Assembly (NCBI RefSeq): GCF_910591885.1
Contig: NC_063285.1
Location: 1,984,001-2,048,000 of the forward strand
Reading direction: 5' to 3'
DNA: 64,000 nucleotides
From: Bombus terrestris
Lineage: Eukaryota; Arthropoda; Insecta; Hymenoptera; Apidae
In this document: piece after piece, positions 54,215 through 64,000 of the stretch
Position numbering within the stretch: position 1 is the stretch's first letter
Layout: each line of letters starts with the position of its first letter
Made by a program: the position numbers and the translations under genes
The notes under the pieces: model-generated
What the model saw: only the letters and a program-made list of their open reading frames with translations
Database searches by the model: none
Told to the model about the DNA's origin: nothing

Positions 54215-54507
54215 TGTTGAGGTTATTCGGTATATAAAGAGAGAAAAACGCGTGGATAAAGTGTAAGATACAAAATATATATTTGATTTAATAGTGAAAT
54301 ACAGAAATACAATTTGAGCTGGTCCAGATCCGCACGCTAGCAGTGTTACTTTATAACTGAAAACCCCGAAGCCAACGTCGCCTGTCTACTGTTTATGGTC
54401 TGCCTCCCTGCTATTCTTTTGTCTATGTACTGTCGATGGCTTCAGCGCTTGAGAAAACTAAAAAGACCAGATGTGGAGTTTTCCTAGAAGCGGTGACCAC
54501 TTCAACA
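54215..54507 (-). repeat. Copia-1 5' LTR (293 bp)
   Basis: On the minus strand TGTTGAAGTGGTCACC ... ACCTCAACA followed by GGTTATGGGCCCAG (primer-binding site, 54214-54201). TATATACCGAATAACC near its end may be the promoter region. It differs from the 3' LTR at several bases and by small indels, so the insertion is not brand-new. Confidence 0.9.
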
Positions 54508-55682
54508 AGATAGAACCGCGGCGTACTTAAAAAATAGAACCATTTCGAAAATGTATGAAAGTAAAACACCAGTCGAAATATTGTTAAGAAGGAAACCGAA
54601 TATAAATAATTTAGGATTGTACGGAAGTAGAGTTTTCGTAAGAATACCTGAAATTAAAAGAAATTCGAAGTGGGACAAAAAGGCAGATATTGGAATACTT
54701 GTAGGTTATGAAAACGTTAGATATGGAATCTTAGTTAATAATAAAATTATAATTGCAAGACACGTAGAATTTATAGGTGAAAATGAAAGTTTAGTAGGAT
54801 TTCAAGGAAAGGATAAATCAGATAATGAAACGGAAAGGGATTTTGACGAATATTCGGATATAAACGAAATTCATGAATGTGAAACAAGTAACAAAAAGGT
54901 CGCGCAGGTTGTAATAAAAAAGGAGAGAAACTTAAATAACGAATCAGAAGAAAAACTTGAGGACATAGAAAATAATTTGAGAAGGTCAGGTCCGGGAAAC
55001 AAAGAAACCTCAAAGATATGGCCAAACGAGCTCATATTTCATTTATGTGAATGTAGTTAGCGCAGACAGTCCTCAAACCTATGAAGAAGCTTTATGTGGA
55101 GATGATAGCAGATCATGGAAGGAAGCAATGGATCGAGAAATAAATAGTTTAGTCAAAAATAAAACCTGGCAATTAGTAGAGAAACCAAAAGAGAAAAAGG
55201 TATTAGATTTGAAATGGGTATATGCGAATAAATCCGATAATAGTAAGAAAGCGCGACTAGTTGTTCGAGGCTTCCAACAAAAGGAAATACTGGAAGATTT
55301 ATGCTCTCCAGTAGCAAAAATGCAAACGCTGAAGTTATTACTATCTTATTGTTGTCAATGTGGTTTGATGATTATGCAAATGGATGTAGAAACAGCATTC
55401 CTAAACGGAACTATAAAATCGGAAGTATTTGTAAAACAACCTATGGGTTACAACGATAAAAACGGGAAAGTATGTAAACTATCAAAGGCGTTATATGGAT
55501 TGTGTGAAAGTTCAAGAGTTTGGTATGAATGTTTCGACGAGTATATAAAAAAATTAGGTTTTCAAAGAAGTGAGAATAATTATTGTCTGTATATGAAGTA
55601 TGAGAACGATGATGTTATATACTTAATTCTATTCGTAGATGATTTATTAATATGTGGAAAAAACAAAAGAAAAATCGATGAA
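54508..55682 (+). pseudogene. Copia-2 integrase end and reverse transcriptase, right of the nested element
   Basis: 54551-55054: YESKTPVEILLRRKPNINN and GYENVRYGILVNNK, the C-terminal integrase region and acidic linker. 55047-55682: TYEEALCGDDSRSWKEAMD, LDLKWVYANKS, MDVETAFLNGTIKSEVFVKQ, SKALYGLCESSRVWYE and the intact catalytic LFVDDLLICG. It ends at KIDEI, where LINE C1 begins. It is a different Copia lineage from Copia-1. Confidence 0.9.
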
Positions 55683-56365
55683 ATTACCCCCACGCGCCAA
55701 CGACGCCAATAAGGCGAAAACACGCAAAATTGAATCACCAAACACAAACTCAAACCAACAGCAAACAACACAAATCAACACCCACAATAGGTTCGCAATA
55801 CTAGATTCCGCAAACGACGCCATGGAAATCGCAGGCCCGCCACCAAACCAACAAGCACAGAGAAGCCCCCCTCCCCCACCAATATTTGTCAATGATGTCA
55901 TCGACATCCAGACAATGATCAAGTCCTTAGAGAGAGATATCTCCAAGGAGGACTACAACCTGAAGATTACCAACAACCAAGTCAAAATCCTGCCGACAAA
56001 TCCAGAAGCCTACAGGAAACTCACCAAAACACTTAGGGCCCTGAACGCCAATTTCCACACCTACCAACTCAAAGAAGAAAGACCTTTTCGGGTGGTGCTA
56101 CGAAACATCCACCACTCCGCAGACATCGACGACCTAAAAACCGAACTATCTAAACTCGGCCACGAAGTCATCAATGTCAGCAACATAAGGCATAGAGTCA
56201 CGAAAGACCCGTTATCCCTATTCTTTATTGACCTAAAACAGAAACCCAACAACAAGGAAATATACAACACCAGTCGCCTAATGAACGCCATCGTAAAATT
56301 CGAACCACCGCAAATCAAAAAGGAGATAGTGCAATGCAAAAGGTGCCAAAGATACGGGCACACGC
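55683..56365 (+). mobile_element. LINE C1: ORF1 fragment of a Jockey-clade LINE
   Basis: About 225 codons: Pro-rich region (SPPPPPIFVNDVIDI), RNA-binding fold (NLKITNNQVKILPTNPEAYR, HTYQLKEERPFRVVLRNIHH) and the start of the knuckles (CKRCQRYGHTQK). It is collinear with C2 ORF1 but clearly diverged. It is cut at the first knuckle by the inverted Copia arm. Start and end are both internal. Confidence 0.9.
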
Positions 56366-56393
56366 AGAAAACTGACTCCAGTGGCGTTTTGTC

Positions 56394-57089
56394 ATGCATA
56401 CACTTTTGGAGGAAGATGACCTGATCAACATGTGTGAAGGGAATCTGTGTCATCCAGGTAACAATGCGGAGAAAGAAATCGCCCGTAGAAAATTTTTTAA
56501 GGCTAATCGGTTAGCGAGAAAATTAATTGTGACCTCAGTAGGAAGGAAACCGTTGGATCTTCTTTTATGTTGCACAACAGCACATGAAATGTGGAAAAAG
56601 TTGAGTACAGTATATGACATGAAGTCGGATGAGAATCTAAGTATGGTCCAGAAGCATTTCTTCAATTTTAAATAGGAAGAATCTGAAAATGTATCTTACA
56701 ACTTATCAAAGTTGGAATTGATAGCGGCGAAGATGAAAGCTCTTGGGAGCGAAATTGGCGAGAAAATGCTGATAACACGCATTTTATCGGTGTTACCGAA
56801 CAAATTTGACCATTTTCACAGTGCGTGGGATTCGGTGGAAGAAGAAAAGAAGACCTTAGACAGGCTTAGTACCAGGTTGATGGCGGAAGAAATCACATGG
56901 AAGAAAGACGACCAGGAAACATCGGTGGCTCTGGTAACAAAAGGCAACAATTACAAAAGGGAACAGCAGAAGCAGTCAAGCAAACCTGAATACGAGAAAC
57001 AAGGACCAAGCTGTTTCAACTGTGGAAAAGGTGGCCATCTAAAGAAGGATTGTTTTAGATGCTTTACATGCGAATGGAAAAGGAAATAA
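56394..57089 (+). pseudogene. Copia-1 gag (right arm), same stop
   Basis: Mirror of 54056-53361 with the same TAG after HFFNFK and the same end after CEWKRK. One visible change: KLSTVYD here against KLNTVYD in the left arm. Confidence 0.9.
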
Positions 57090-57207
57090 TAACAAAAATT
57101 GGTTTAAAAATAAGAAAGGAAACAACAGTAGAGACAACTAGGAACCCAGAAATGAAAATCGAGATCACAGCGGAATTGGTCTATTAGGAAGCACCTCAAC
57201 GATACAA

Positions 57208-58903
57208 GTGGCAAACCATGATGCTTGGATAATCGACTCAGGAGCTACGAATCACATGACAGGACGACAAGAATGGTTTAGCGTCTTCGAAAAATTCGAT
57301 AACACGGTGAAGATAGAAATCGGCGATGGTACCGTTCATGGATGCGTACGGCAAAGGAAAAATCAAGGTAGAGACTTTTGTGGACGGCAAATGGGTAGCA
57401 TGTACAATGAACGACGTCTTGTATGTACCAGGTATGAAAAGAAATCTATTTTCCATTAGATCCGTCACAAGAAGAGGCATAGATTTCTGTATCTTAAGGG
57501 AAGGGATAAACTGTATGTTTTTACAGAATCAGAAAATAATAGCAAGGGGTTCTGTTATCGGAAATTTATATAAGGTCGATATGCGAGTTATCATACCGTC
57601 AGTTTGTAATCTTAGCAATAGAGCGGAGTCAAACGCGGACACACTGCAGTTATGGCACGAACGGCTATGTCATCGAAACATCAGACGCGTTAAGGATTTT
57701 TTAAAGAATTCGAATATAAAAGTTGTAGAGGATAGTAACTTTTTCTGTGAAGGTTGCGCGTACGGGAAACATCATAGATCGAGTTTTCACGAGAAAATCA
57801 AGCGTGCGACTAAACCTCGCGAAATTATTTATACGGATGTATGTGGACCTATGGAAGTCGAGTCATTAGGCAAGAAATTGTATTTTCTTGCGTTTAAAGA
57901 TGATTTTTCTAAATTCACAAAGATTTACTTCTTACGACATAAGTCAGAAGTAATCGAAAAGTTAAGAACTTTTTGCCTAGAAGTCGAAAAACAATTCAAT
58001 GATAAGATCAAGGAAATTCATAGTGATGGAGGGAAAGAATTCAAAAATAAAGAGGTTAAAGAATTTTTAAGAAGTCAGGGAATTAAACATACGATTAACG
58101 TCCCATACACTCCTGAACAGAATGGCGTCGCAGAAAGAGAAAATAGAACAATAGTAGAAGCAGGACGGTCGATGTTATATTCGAAATCTAATCTACCGCT
58201 GTTTTTATGGGCCGAAGCCATGAACACTGCAGTGCATGTCATAAATAAGACCGGGCCGACAAGACAAGACAAGAAAACACCATATGAACTGTGGTACGGG
58301 AAACCGCCAGATATAGAAAAGTTTAGGGTTTTTGGTACTGAGTGCTTTGCACACATACCTGCGGAAAAGAGAAGAAAATTGGACAAAAAGGCTAACAAAG
58401 GATATTTGGTAGGCTATCTAGATGACGGACGAGGCTATCGAGTGTACGTGCCGACCGTAAGAAATGTAATATTGAGCCGTGACGTAATATTTAAGCCCGA
58501 ACTAGAAACTGGAAAATGTGTTAATTTAAGTTTACCGAAAATTGTGGAACGCGAAGATGTGTATGCACAGAGCGATAGAGCATGTAAGTACGAAAGTGCA
58601 GAGAGTGAACCTGAAAAACAACCTTTTATAACTAGCGAGAATGTGAGACAATTGAGAGATAGAGGTAAGATCAAACGAACCGATTTTTATGGTAGCCCAG
58701 TAACGTACGTAGCGGAAAAATTACCGGTGGATTTTAACGAAGCGATGAGATCTGAAAAGAAAGAGTTATGGGAAACGGTTATGAATGATGAAATGAAATC
58801 GCACTATGAAAATAAGACGTGGATTCTTGTAGAAAAACCAAAAGATCAAAAGATACTTAGTAATAGGTGGGTTTTAACGGTAAAGCTAAATCCGGACAAT
58901 TAG
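57208..58903 (+). pseudogene. Copia-1 protease end and integrase (right arm)
   Basis: Mirror of 53242-51547: IDSGATNHMT, then after the same frameshift the 525-codon frame with HHCC and DDE motifs. Visible differences from the left arm are Asp for Gly (SNADTLQL) and Ile for Val (PPDIEKF). Same terminal TAG. Confidence 0.92.
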
Positions 58904-59562
58904 GAACGATACAGAGCGCGACTTGTAATAAAACGGTATTCACAGAAAGAAGGCATAGATTATAAGGAAACCTATAGTCCCGTTGCTCGGTTTGACACAA
59001 TTAGATTAATGCTCGGTATTGCTGCCAAAAATAATTTACACTTTGAACAGTTTGACATTAAAACCGCATTTTTATATGGAAGTCTGAAAGAAGAGATCTA
59101 TATGAAACAACCTAAAGGTTATGATGATGGTTACGAATCGCGTTTATAAATTACTAAAAAGTCTATATGGCTTAAAGCAGTCTCCAAGATGTTGTAAAAT
59201 TCTATCAGAGTAACGCAGATCCTTGTTTTTATATTTATACAGAAGATGACAAATTAATGCTGATGACCATATACGTAGACAATGGATTGGTAGCAGCTTC
59301 AGACAAATCTCTAATCGATAAATTTTTCAGTGATTTAAATAAAGAATTCAAAATTATGAGTTCGAAAGAAGTAAAGAGTTTTCTTGGACTTGAAATTAAT
59401 AGATTAAAAGATGGTTCAATATTCATTTTTCATTTTTCAATATTCATCATTCATTTTCTCATTCATCAAACAGTGTTTCTACACCTATCGAGACTAATTG
59501 GAGCAAAAATAACATAGACAATAATGATTGTAACGCACCATACAGAGAAGCCGTAGGAAACT
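58904..59562 (+). pseudogene. Copia-1 reverse transcriptase (right arm), YVDN box
   Basis: Mirror of 51546-50888 with FDIKTAFLYG and the same YVDN active-site change and the same frame breaks. Confidence 0.88.
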
Positions 59563-59806
59563 TGAAAAGATATAGAATGGATTCGAAAATACATATAATT
59601 CCCTTTATTTAGCACACAACTGTTACACATATATCTTATACTCTTAAGACCTCAAAATGCTACTCGCACGCATGCTTGTTGTCAACCGACTCTTCCAGAT
59701 ACTTCTAACCACTGCTCTTGTCTTTTGTCTCAATCAAGACCCGGACGTCCTCTGACGATTACACACACATTCACATGTACAGTGTAAATGTATCATATTC
59801 CCAACA
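59563..59806. repeat. 244-bp solo LTR inside Copia-1 (right arm)
   Basis: Mirror of 50644-50887, with the same target duplication. At least four base differences from the left copy were noted. Confidence 0.88.
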
Positions 59807-60133
59807 AAACTTAATATTTTAACAAACCGTAAGTAGGCCAGACATTAGCGTGCAATAGCGTCGAGACATTTAGAGAATCCAAACGAGTATCAGTGGAAAT
59901 TAGTCAAACGAATTTTGCGCTAGATAAAAGGGACCGCAGACATGGGATTCTTATATACCCTGCGAAGTTCACAAAACAACACGTGACGCCCATCTGTCGA
60001 AAGCGTGTCCAACAAACCAAGCCAAGCGTTCGCAAACGTGCCAGTGAAAAGTGAAAAATTCAACGCCACTAAGCTCTGATCGAAATCACAGCCTCTCGAC
60101 TAGTCATTTCACATTGAATTAACTAGATCGACG

Positions 60134-61343
60134 ATGGCCCAATCACCCCTAACGGGAGCTACGGAGCGTATTTACAACAACGCTGCTCTTCCTCCCCCGT
60201 GGCAAAGGGGCAATACACCCCATCTTGCAAACGACCCTCAAACGAAAAAACGCAAACTCGAAGCCAGCAGGGGCAATGTGAGCAAAAGGCAAGCCAACCC
60301 GCCAGCCAACCAAGTGACTATCCACAACAGGTTCGCGATACTGGAGGCTGAGGTCGCCATGGACACAACCACAGAGGTAAATAAACAACATACACAAAAA
60401 ACCCCCCTCCCCCGCCAATCTTTATCGATGATGTCATTGACATCCAATCTATGACAAAGACAATCCAAAAAGAAGTCGGCAAGGACGAATATAAACTGAA
60501 AATCAGCAATAACAGCATTAAAATCCTGCCAGCCAACCCTGACGCATACAGGAAACTAACGAAGTTGCTAAAAAACCTGAATGCCAACTTCCACACTTAC
60601 CAACTCAAGCAAGAAAGACCATTTCGAGTGGTGCTACGCAACATCCACCACTTAGTCGACCTAGATGAACTAAAGTTCGAACTTCAAAATCTTGGCCATG
60701 AGGTAACAAACATAAGCAACATTAAACATAGAATCTCAAAAAATCCACTATCACTATTTTTCATAGATTTAAAACAAAAAGCAAACAACAAAGAAATCTA
60801 CAACATCAACCGGCTGATGAACTCCATAGTTAAGTTCGAGCCACCTCTTGTAAAGAAAGAAGTAGTACAATGCAAAAGGTGCCAAAGGTACGGCCACACG
60901 CAGAAATACTGCAACGATAACTTCCGGTGCGTAAAATTAGCAGGTAGTCATCCCACTGACCAATGCGCTAAATCCCCAGAAACCCCCGCGAAGTGCATCC
61001 ACTGTCAGGGAGAGCATCCTGCGAACTACAAAGGATGCTCAGCCTATAAACTCTACATAATATTAAGTATCCAAAACTGAGACCCAAGGACATAACCATA
61101 CAAGAATCTAAACCCCAAAAACTCACCTCACCATCAGTATCCTATGCGCAGGCAACACAAGGAAACGTAAACAACTCGAAAACACACAGTGTACACACAG
61201 AAAATAGAATTCCCACCCCACAAAACACAGACAACTTCACCAGATTCGAAAAACTTATCGAGAAGCAAACTGAGCAAATTAACAACTTGCTGTCACTACT
61301 CACACTCTTCATGGACAAATTCATACGCACAGAAGTAAAATAA
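60134..61343 (+). pseudogene. LINE C2 ORF1 (RNA-binding, CCHC knuckles), two frameshifts
   Basis: Starts MAQSPLTGATERIYNNA at 60134. One frameshift lies in a C-rich run at about 60405, after which DEYKLKISNNSIKILPANP, HTYQLKQERPFRVVLRNIHH and the knuckles CKRCQRYGHTQKYC, CVKLAGSHPTDQC and CIHCQGEHPANYKGC follow. A second near 61055 precedes the tail (SYAQATQGNVNNSK, LIEKQTEQINNLLSLL). Stop at 61341-61343. The second knuckle has lost a Cys (CVKL where CVKC is usual). Confidence 0.9.
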
Positions 61344-61348
61344 AACCA

Positions 61349-62340
61349 ATGCGAATAGCTCTGTGGAACGCCAACGGTATAGCTCAGCACAAATTTAAAC
61401 TAGAACTATTCTTAAAACAACAGCAAATCGATGTGATGCTCATATCCGAAACCCACTTCACCGACAAAAACTACCTCAAAATACACGGCTACAACTTCTA
61501 CCACACCCAACACCCCAGCGGAAAGGCCCACGGCGGCACCCGAATCATAATCAAATCAAACATTAAGCACTACGAACTTCCACCATTCCAGAAAGACTAC
61601 CTCCAAGCAACAAACGTAGCAATAGAAGACTGTCATGGTACAATCACCACTTCAGCTGTATACTGCCCTCCCAGACACTCCATCGCCAAAGAAGACTTCG
61701 ACAACTTCCTGGACACCCTGGGCAATAGATACATAGCCGGAGGAGACTACAACGCTAAACACACCCAATGGGGCAGCAGACTGGTTACAGTAAGAGGCAA
61801 AAACCTCCTCAACAGCATAATAACCAACAACCTCAACTACCTTACCACATACGAACTCACACACTGGCCCACCGACACAAACAAAATACCCGATCTCCTT
61901 GATTTCCTCATAACTAAAAATATCTCGTCAAGACACGTCCAAATCAATTCCTCGGCTGATCTCTCCTCTGATCATTCCCCCGTGATAGTAACAGTCAGTT
62001 CAACTATCATCGAGAATACACCTAATGGCAGAACAAAATAACCCTCTACAAGGCCGTAATAAAACCTGTCTGGACCTACGGAATCCAACTATGGGGAACA
62101 GCAAGTAACTCCAACATTGAAATACTCCAACGCTTCCAATCGAAAACCCTAAGATCCCTAATTGATGCACCTTGGTACGTTACCAACGAAGCAATCCACC
62201 GTGACCTCAAGATACCTACAGTCAAAGATGAAATACACAATTCCAGAAGCTGATATATCACAAGAGTCAACAACCACCACAACCCACTAGTCACCCAACT
62301 ACTGGACACGACGGACCAGATCCGCAGACTAAAAAGATAA
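61349..62340 (+). pseudogene. LINE C2 ORF2: endonuclease with RT deleted
   Basis: ATG at 61349, five bases after the ORF1 stop. The endonuclease looks complete: RIALWNANGIAQHK, VMLISETHFTDKNY, GKAHGGTRIIIKS, AGGDYNAKHTQWGSR, LSSDHSPVIVTV, with Asn, Glu, Asp and His catalytic positions present. After a stop at about 62039 the sequence jumps to LYKAVIKPVWTYGIQLWGTA, which lies after RT in relatives. The deletion removed about 1.5 kb by comparison with LINE A. Confidence 0.9.
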
Positions 62341-62484
62341 TACCCTCTAGATTAAATCCTTAGTTTCTACTAGAATCAACAATATAAAGCTATTATAATC
62401 CATGTCATTGTATCACGCCAAACTAAGTTACTGAAAATTCTCAACGAGAATTGATTGTAAATATTCTAATAAATAAAAAAAAAT

Positions 62485-62687
62485 TTATTTAATATGTGCT
62501 TTATAAGATATTTGTAGATACACATTGCACGCGTCTCAGCATTCTTTTTGTCGCACCATCTTTTGTACCACCACGCGTACGAAACAGTTGCATTCTTCTG
62601 TTTTACAAGACGCTACGCACGCACATACTCTCACACAAACTCATACTCATATGTATGTAGCTGTTTTCAGAGTGTTATAACAGAGTA
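62485..62687. other. Short spacer before the viral remnant
   Basis: Contains a CACACA/ACTCATACTCATATG-like low-complexity stretch. No feature recognised. Confidence 0.4.
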
Positions 62688-64000
62688 TCAATGAGGAATC
62701 TGGCTCTTGCTCTGGTTCACGTCACCGATCATGTACACCTCCCCCGCACATGTTAAGGCATTTAAGAATCTTATTGTTCCAGTGTGCATCATTAACGCCT
62801 CGTCGATAAACACACGAGAGTACTCCTCTTTTACTCCGTTAACCAATACCGACGCGACGGTCCTAACGTCACGCAACCAAATTTTCTCCGAGACAGTTGG
62901 ATATCTCCTCGCTAATTTATCTCGTATTTCTTTCGCGCCCTTCTTCGTCGTGGTCAAGATAATATCATTCGTCCTAGAAAAAACCGGAACGATAAACTGA
63001 TTTATCAAATGGGCTTATCACACCCAGGCGGTCCATTAACCCAAGTTATATTGGGCAACGGAACAGATGTCACATCAACACCCCTAATATTATTCGAAAT
63101 CTGCTGATTTAACATGATCTCAGTTTTACGCGAAACTAGAACATATCTACAGTCGGTATCAAAATGTGGATTTTGTCATCAAATTTTACATACTTATCTT
63201 TTACAAAACCAAAATTATACTTTTTTGTATATTCTTTGACTAACCATCTCTTAATGATGTTAAAGGATTTTTCCCCTAACTGACGAATAACATCTAAACT
63301 AATTTTTAAAGAATTATCACCGATGAACGAAATATAAAAATCATATTCTTTCGGGTTAAATGAGTCAGTCAAAAGGGTTGAATACCTGAATTCTATCATA
63401 GCATTTACGAAATTTGTGTGGAAATCTTAACCAACTAAATATTCCGGCAACCGGGCCATTGCCAGATCTACGTTTGTCACTTTCGGGAAAACCAGCGGTA
63501 AAGACTGTTCCACCGCCATAATCTCCGATGGAACTAAGGTCATTAATGGGTGCAAATCTACTGCGAGTGCTGAACAGATGGAAGTGTTTCACCATTCATC
63601 TCAAAAAGCAGCCAGGACGAGAACGTTAATATCGTCCGCTATCTCCGGAGTGACTGTTCCCAAATCAGACGGCAACCAACATAAAAACTTTTCTATCTCC
63701 GTCGCCGTCGCAGCGGTCGCGCAAACTTTCGGCAATATATCTCTTCGAAGCATCCGCGAATGCCGTCTTCAGGTTTAGACCTCGCATCTCACACAAATGA
63801 GCAAAAGTGGCCACACTCTGGTTCACACGGATTGCTTGATCGTCATTATCCCCTAGACCACCTATACGTGCGTCCGAAAATATCACGGAGGCCATGGCAT
63901 TACTCAGCAACACAGGTTCGCTAAACGTGTCAACGTGGTACAATCCCGCGTGCGCACAGACCAGAGATGGTATATAACAATCCCAGGAAACTGTCGCGAA
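62688..64000 (-). pseudogene. Endogenous RNA-virus replicase fragment with superfamily 1 helicase motifs
   Basis: Several minus-strand frames are collinear as one decayed polyprotein. Near 63030 the Walker A region reads NGPPGCDK (family: GCGK), so the Gly before Lys is changed; then a frameshift; then 63008-62688 with VRTVASVLVNG, the DEA-box Walker B FIDEAL and motif III GDVNQ. These are the hallmarks of viral superfamily 1 helicases in alphavirus-like (virga-like/negev-like) replicases. Upstream frames (63943-63665, 63595-63365, 63399-63136) have no motif I can name and probably belong to the region before the helicase. Stops and frameshifts are frequent. The left end stops just after motif III; the right end leaves the window. 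It is a non-retroviral integrated virus sequence, not a functional gene. No helicase of the host has this motif set. Confidence 0.78.

Larger units (their letters stand above)
49456..54507 (-). mobile_element. Copia-1: LTR retrotransposon nested in Copia-2
   Basis: 5,052 bp with LTRs at both ends in the same orientation, flanked by AGTTA (49451-49455) and AGATA (54508-54512), a 5-bp duplication with one change. The order on the minus strand is LTR, primer-binding site GGTTATGGGCCCAG, gag, protease, integrase, RT, RNase H, LTR, the standard Copia layout. It carries many stops and a solo LTR of another family. Positions 50492-54084 are repeated in inverse orientation at 56366-59958. Confidence 0.93.
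56366..59958 (+). repeat. Right arm of a 3,593-bp inverted repeat (Copia-1 internal segment)
   Basis: The inverse copy of 50492-54084, exactly the same length. Every ORF pair mirrors about one axis (coordinates sum to 110450). Only a handful of base differences were noted by eye. It has no LTR, no primer site and no C-terminal RNase H, so it is a copied segment and not an independent insertion. Left junction AGAAAACTG is shared between LINE C1 and Copia. Confidence 0.95.
59959..62484 (+). mobile_element. LINE C2: Jockey-clade LINE with internal deletion
   Basis: 5' UTR from about 59959, ORF1 60134-61343, ORF2 from 61349, 3' UTR and poly(A) at 62473-62484 (AATAAATAAAAAAAAA). The RT core is missing: ORF2 passes from the end of the endonuclease to the post-RT region at about 62038. 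The left edge joins the Copia right arm at 59958. Confidence 0.9.

Noticed and set aside
56366..59958. A second independent Copia insertion
   Set aside because: There is no LTR and no target duplication, the stops are shared, and its length is identical to part of Copia-1.
62688..63008. A host helicase gene exon
   Set aside because: Motif II (DEA box) and GDVNQ are characteristic of viral superfamily 1 helicases; no splice sites frame the segment.
1..64000. CRISPR array, operon or bacterial features
   Set aside because: Introns, NUMTs and insect retroelements show a eukaryotic nuclear genome; no regular short repeats with unique spacers were seen.

Overview
This is repeat-dense nuclear DNA of an insect, most likely a bee close to Apidae. 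It shows spliced exons of a dynein heavy chain gene, Jockey-, R1- and I-type LINEs, Gypsy and Copia LTR elements, a Tc1 remnant, and nuclear copies of mitochondrial DNA (NUMTs). The NUMTs give the best taxonomic clue: tRNA-Tyr, tRNA-Trp and cox1 lie in that order, as I recall it for honey bee and not the ancestral insect order, and a second NUMT reads tRNA-Leu2, cox2, tRNA-Asp, tRNA-Lys, atp8. No intact host gene was found. Almost everything is a transposon remnant inserted in or fused to another.

Layout. 1-470: Gypsy-family LTR end. 942-3926: three minus-strand exons of an axonemal-type dynein heavy chain (AAA6 region), two with clean splice sites and one decayed; the large intron holds a 264-bp MITE-like element. 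4585-9936: Jockey-clade LINE 'A' copies A0 and A1 (minus). 9937-11633: a repeat with a 5S rRNA segment, a LINE 'B' 3' end and a Tc1-like transposase remnant. 11634-16608: LINE A2 (plus) and a Copia gag plus LTR. 16652-18318: NUMT-1 split by an 857-bp solo LTR. 18321-27105: two Gypsy copies (G1 plus, G2 minus) fused tail to tail, then another LTR. 27119-28109: NUMT-2. 28388-34300: LINE B1, carrying a solo LTR. 34430-36417: an R1-type LINE piece and a foldback element with 272-bp arms. 36418-38599: degenerate minisatellite and unassigned DNA. 38600-44028: Gypsy and R1 fragments (including G3) plus a Copia solo LTR. 44056-49330: second 5S-bearing repeat, LINE B3, LINE A3. 49335-62484: nested Copia complex dominated by a 3,593-bp inverted repeat, with two LINE 'C' copies. 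62688-64000: broken piece of an RNA-virus replicase (superfamily 1 helicase motifs), an endogenous viral element running off the right edge.

Function. The coding parts belong to selfish elements: ORF1 nucleic-acid-binding proteins with CCHC knuckles, endonuclease-RT ORF2 proteins, Gag-PR-RT-RNaseH-IN polyproteins and one transposase. Nearly all are disabled by stops, frameshifts, deletions or active-site changes. The youngest-looking copies are LINE A2/A3, Gypsy G2 and the two near-identical Copia arms. The most striking signals are the equal-length Copia inverted repeat sharing a nested solo LTR, the tail-to-tail Gypsy fusion with an 11-bp shared junction, the 5S-bearing repeat, the conserved ATG-less ORF1/ORF2 junction of LINE A, and the viral helicase remnant.
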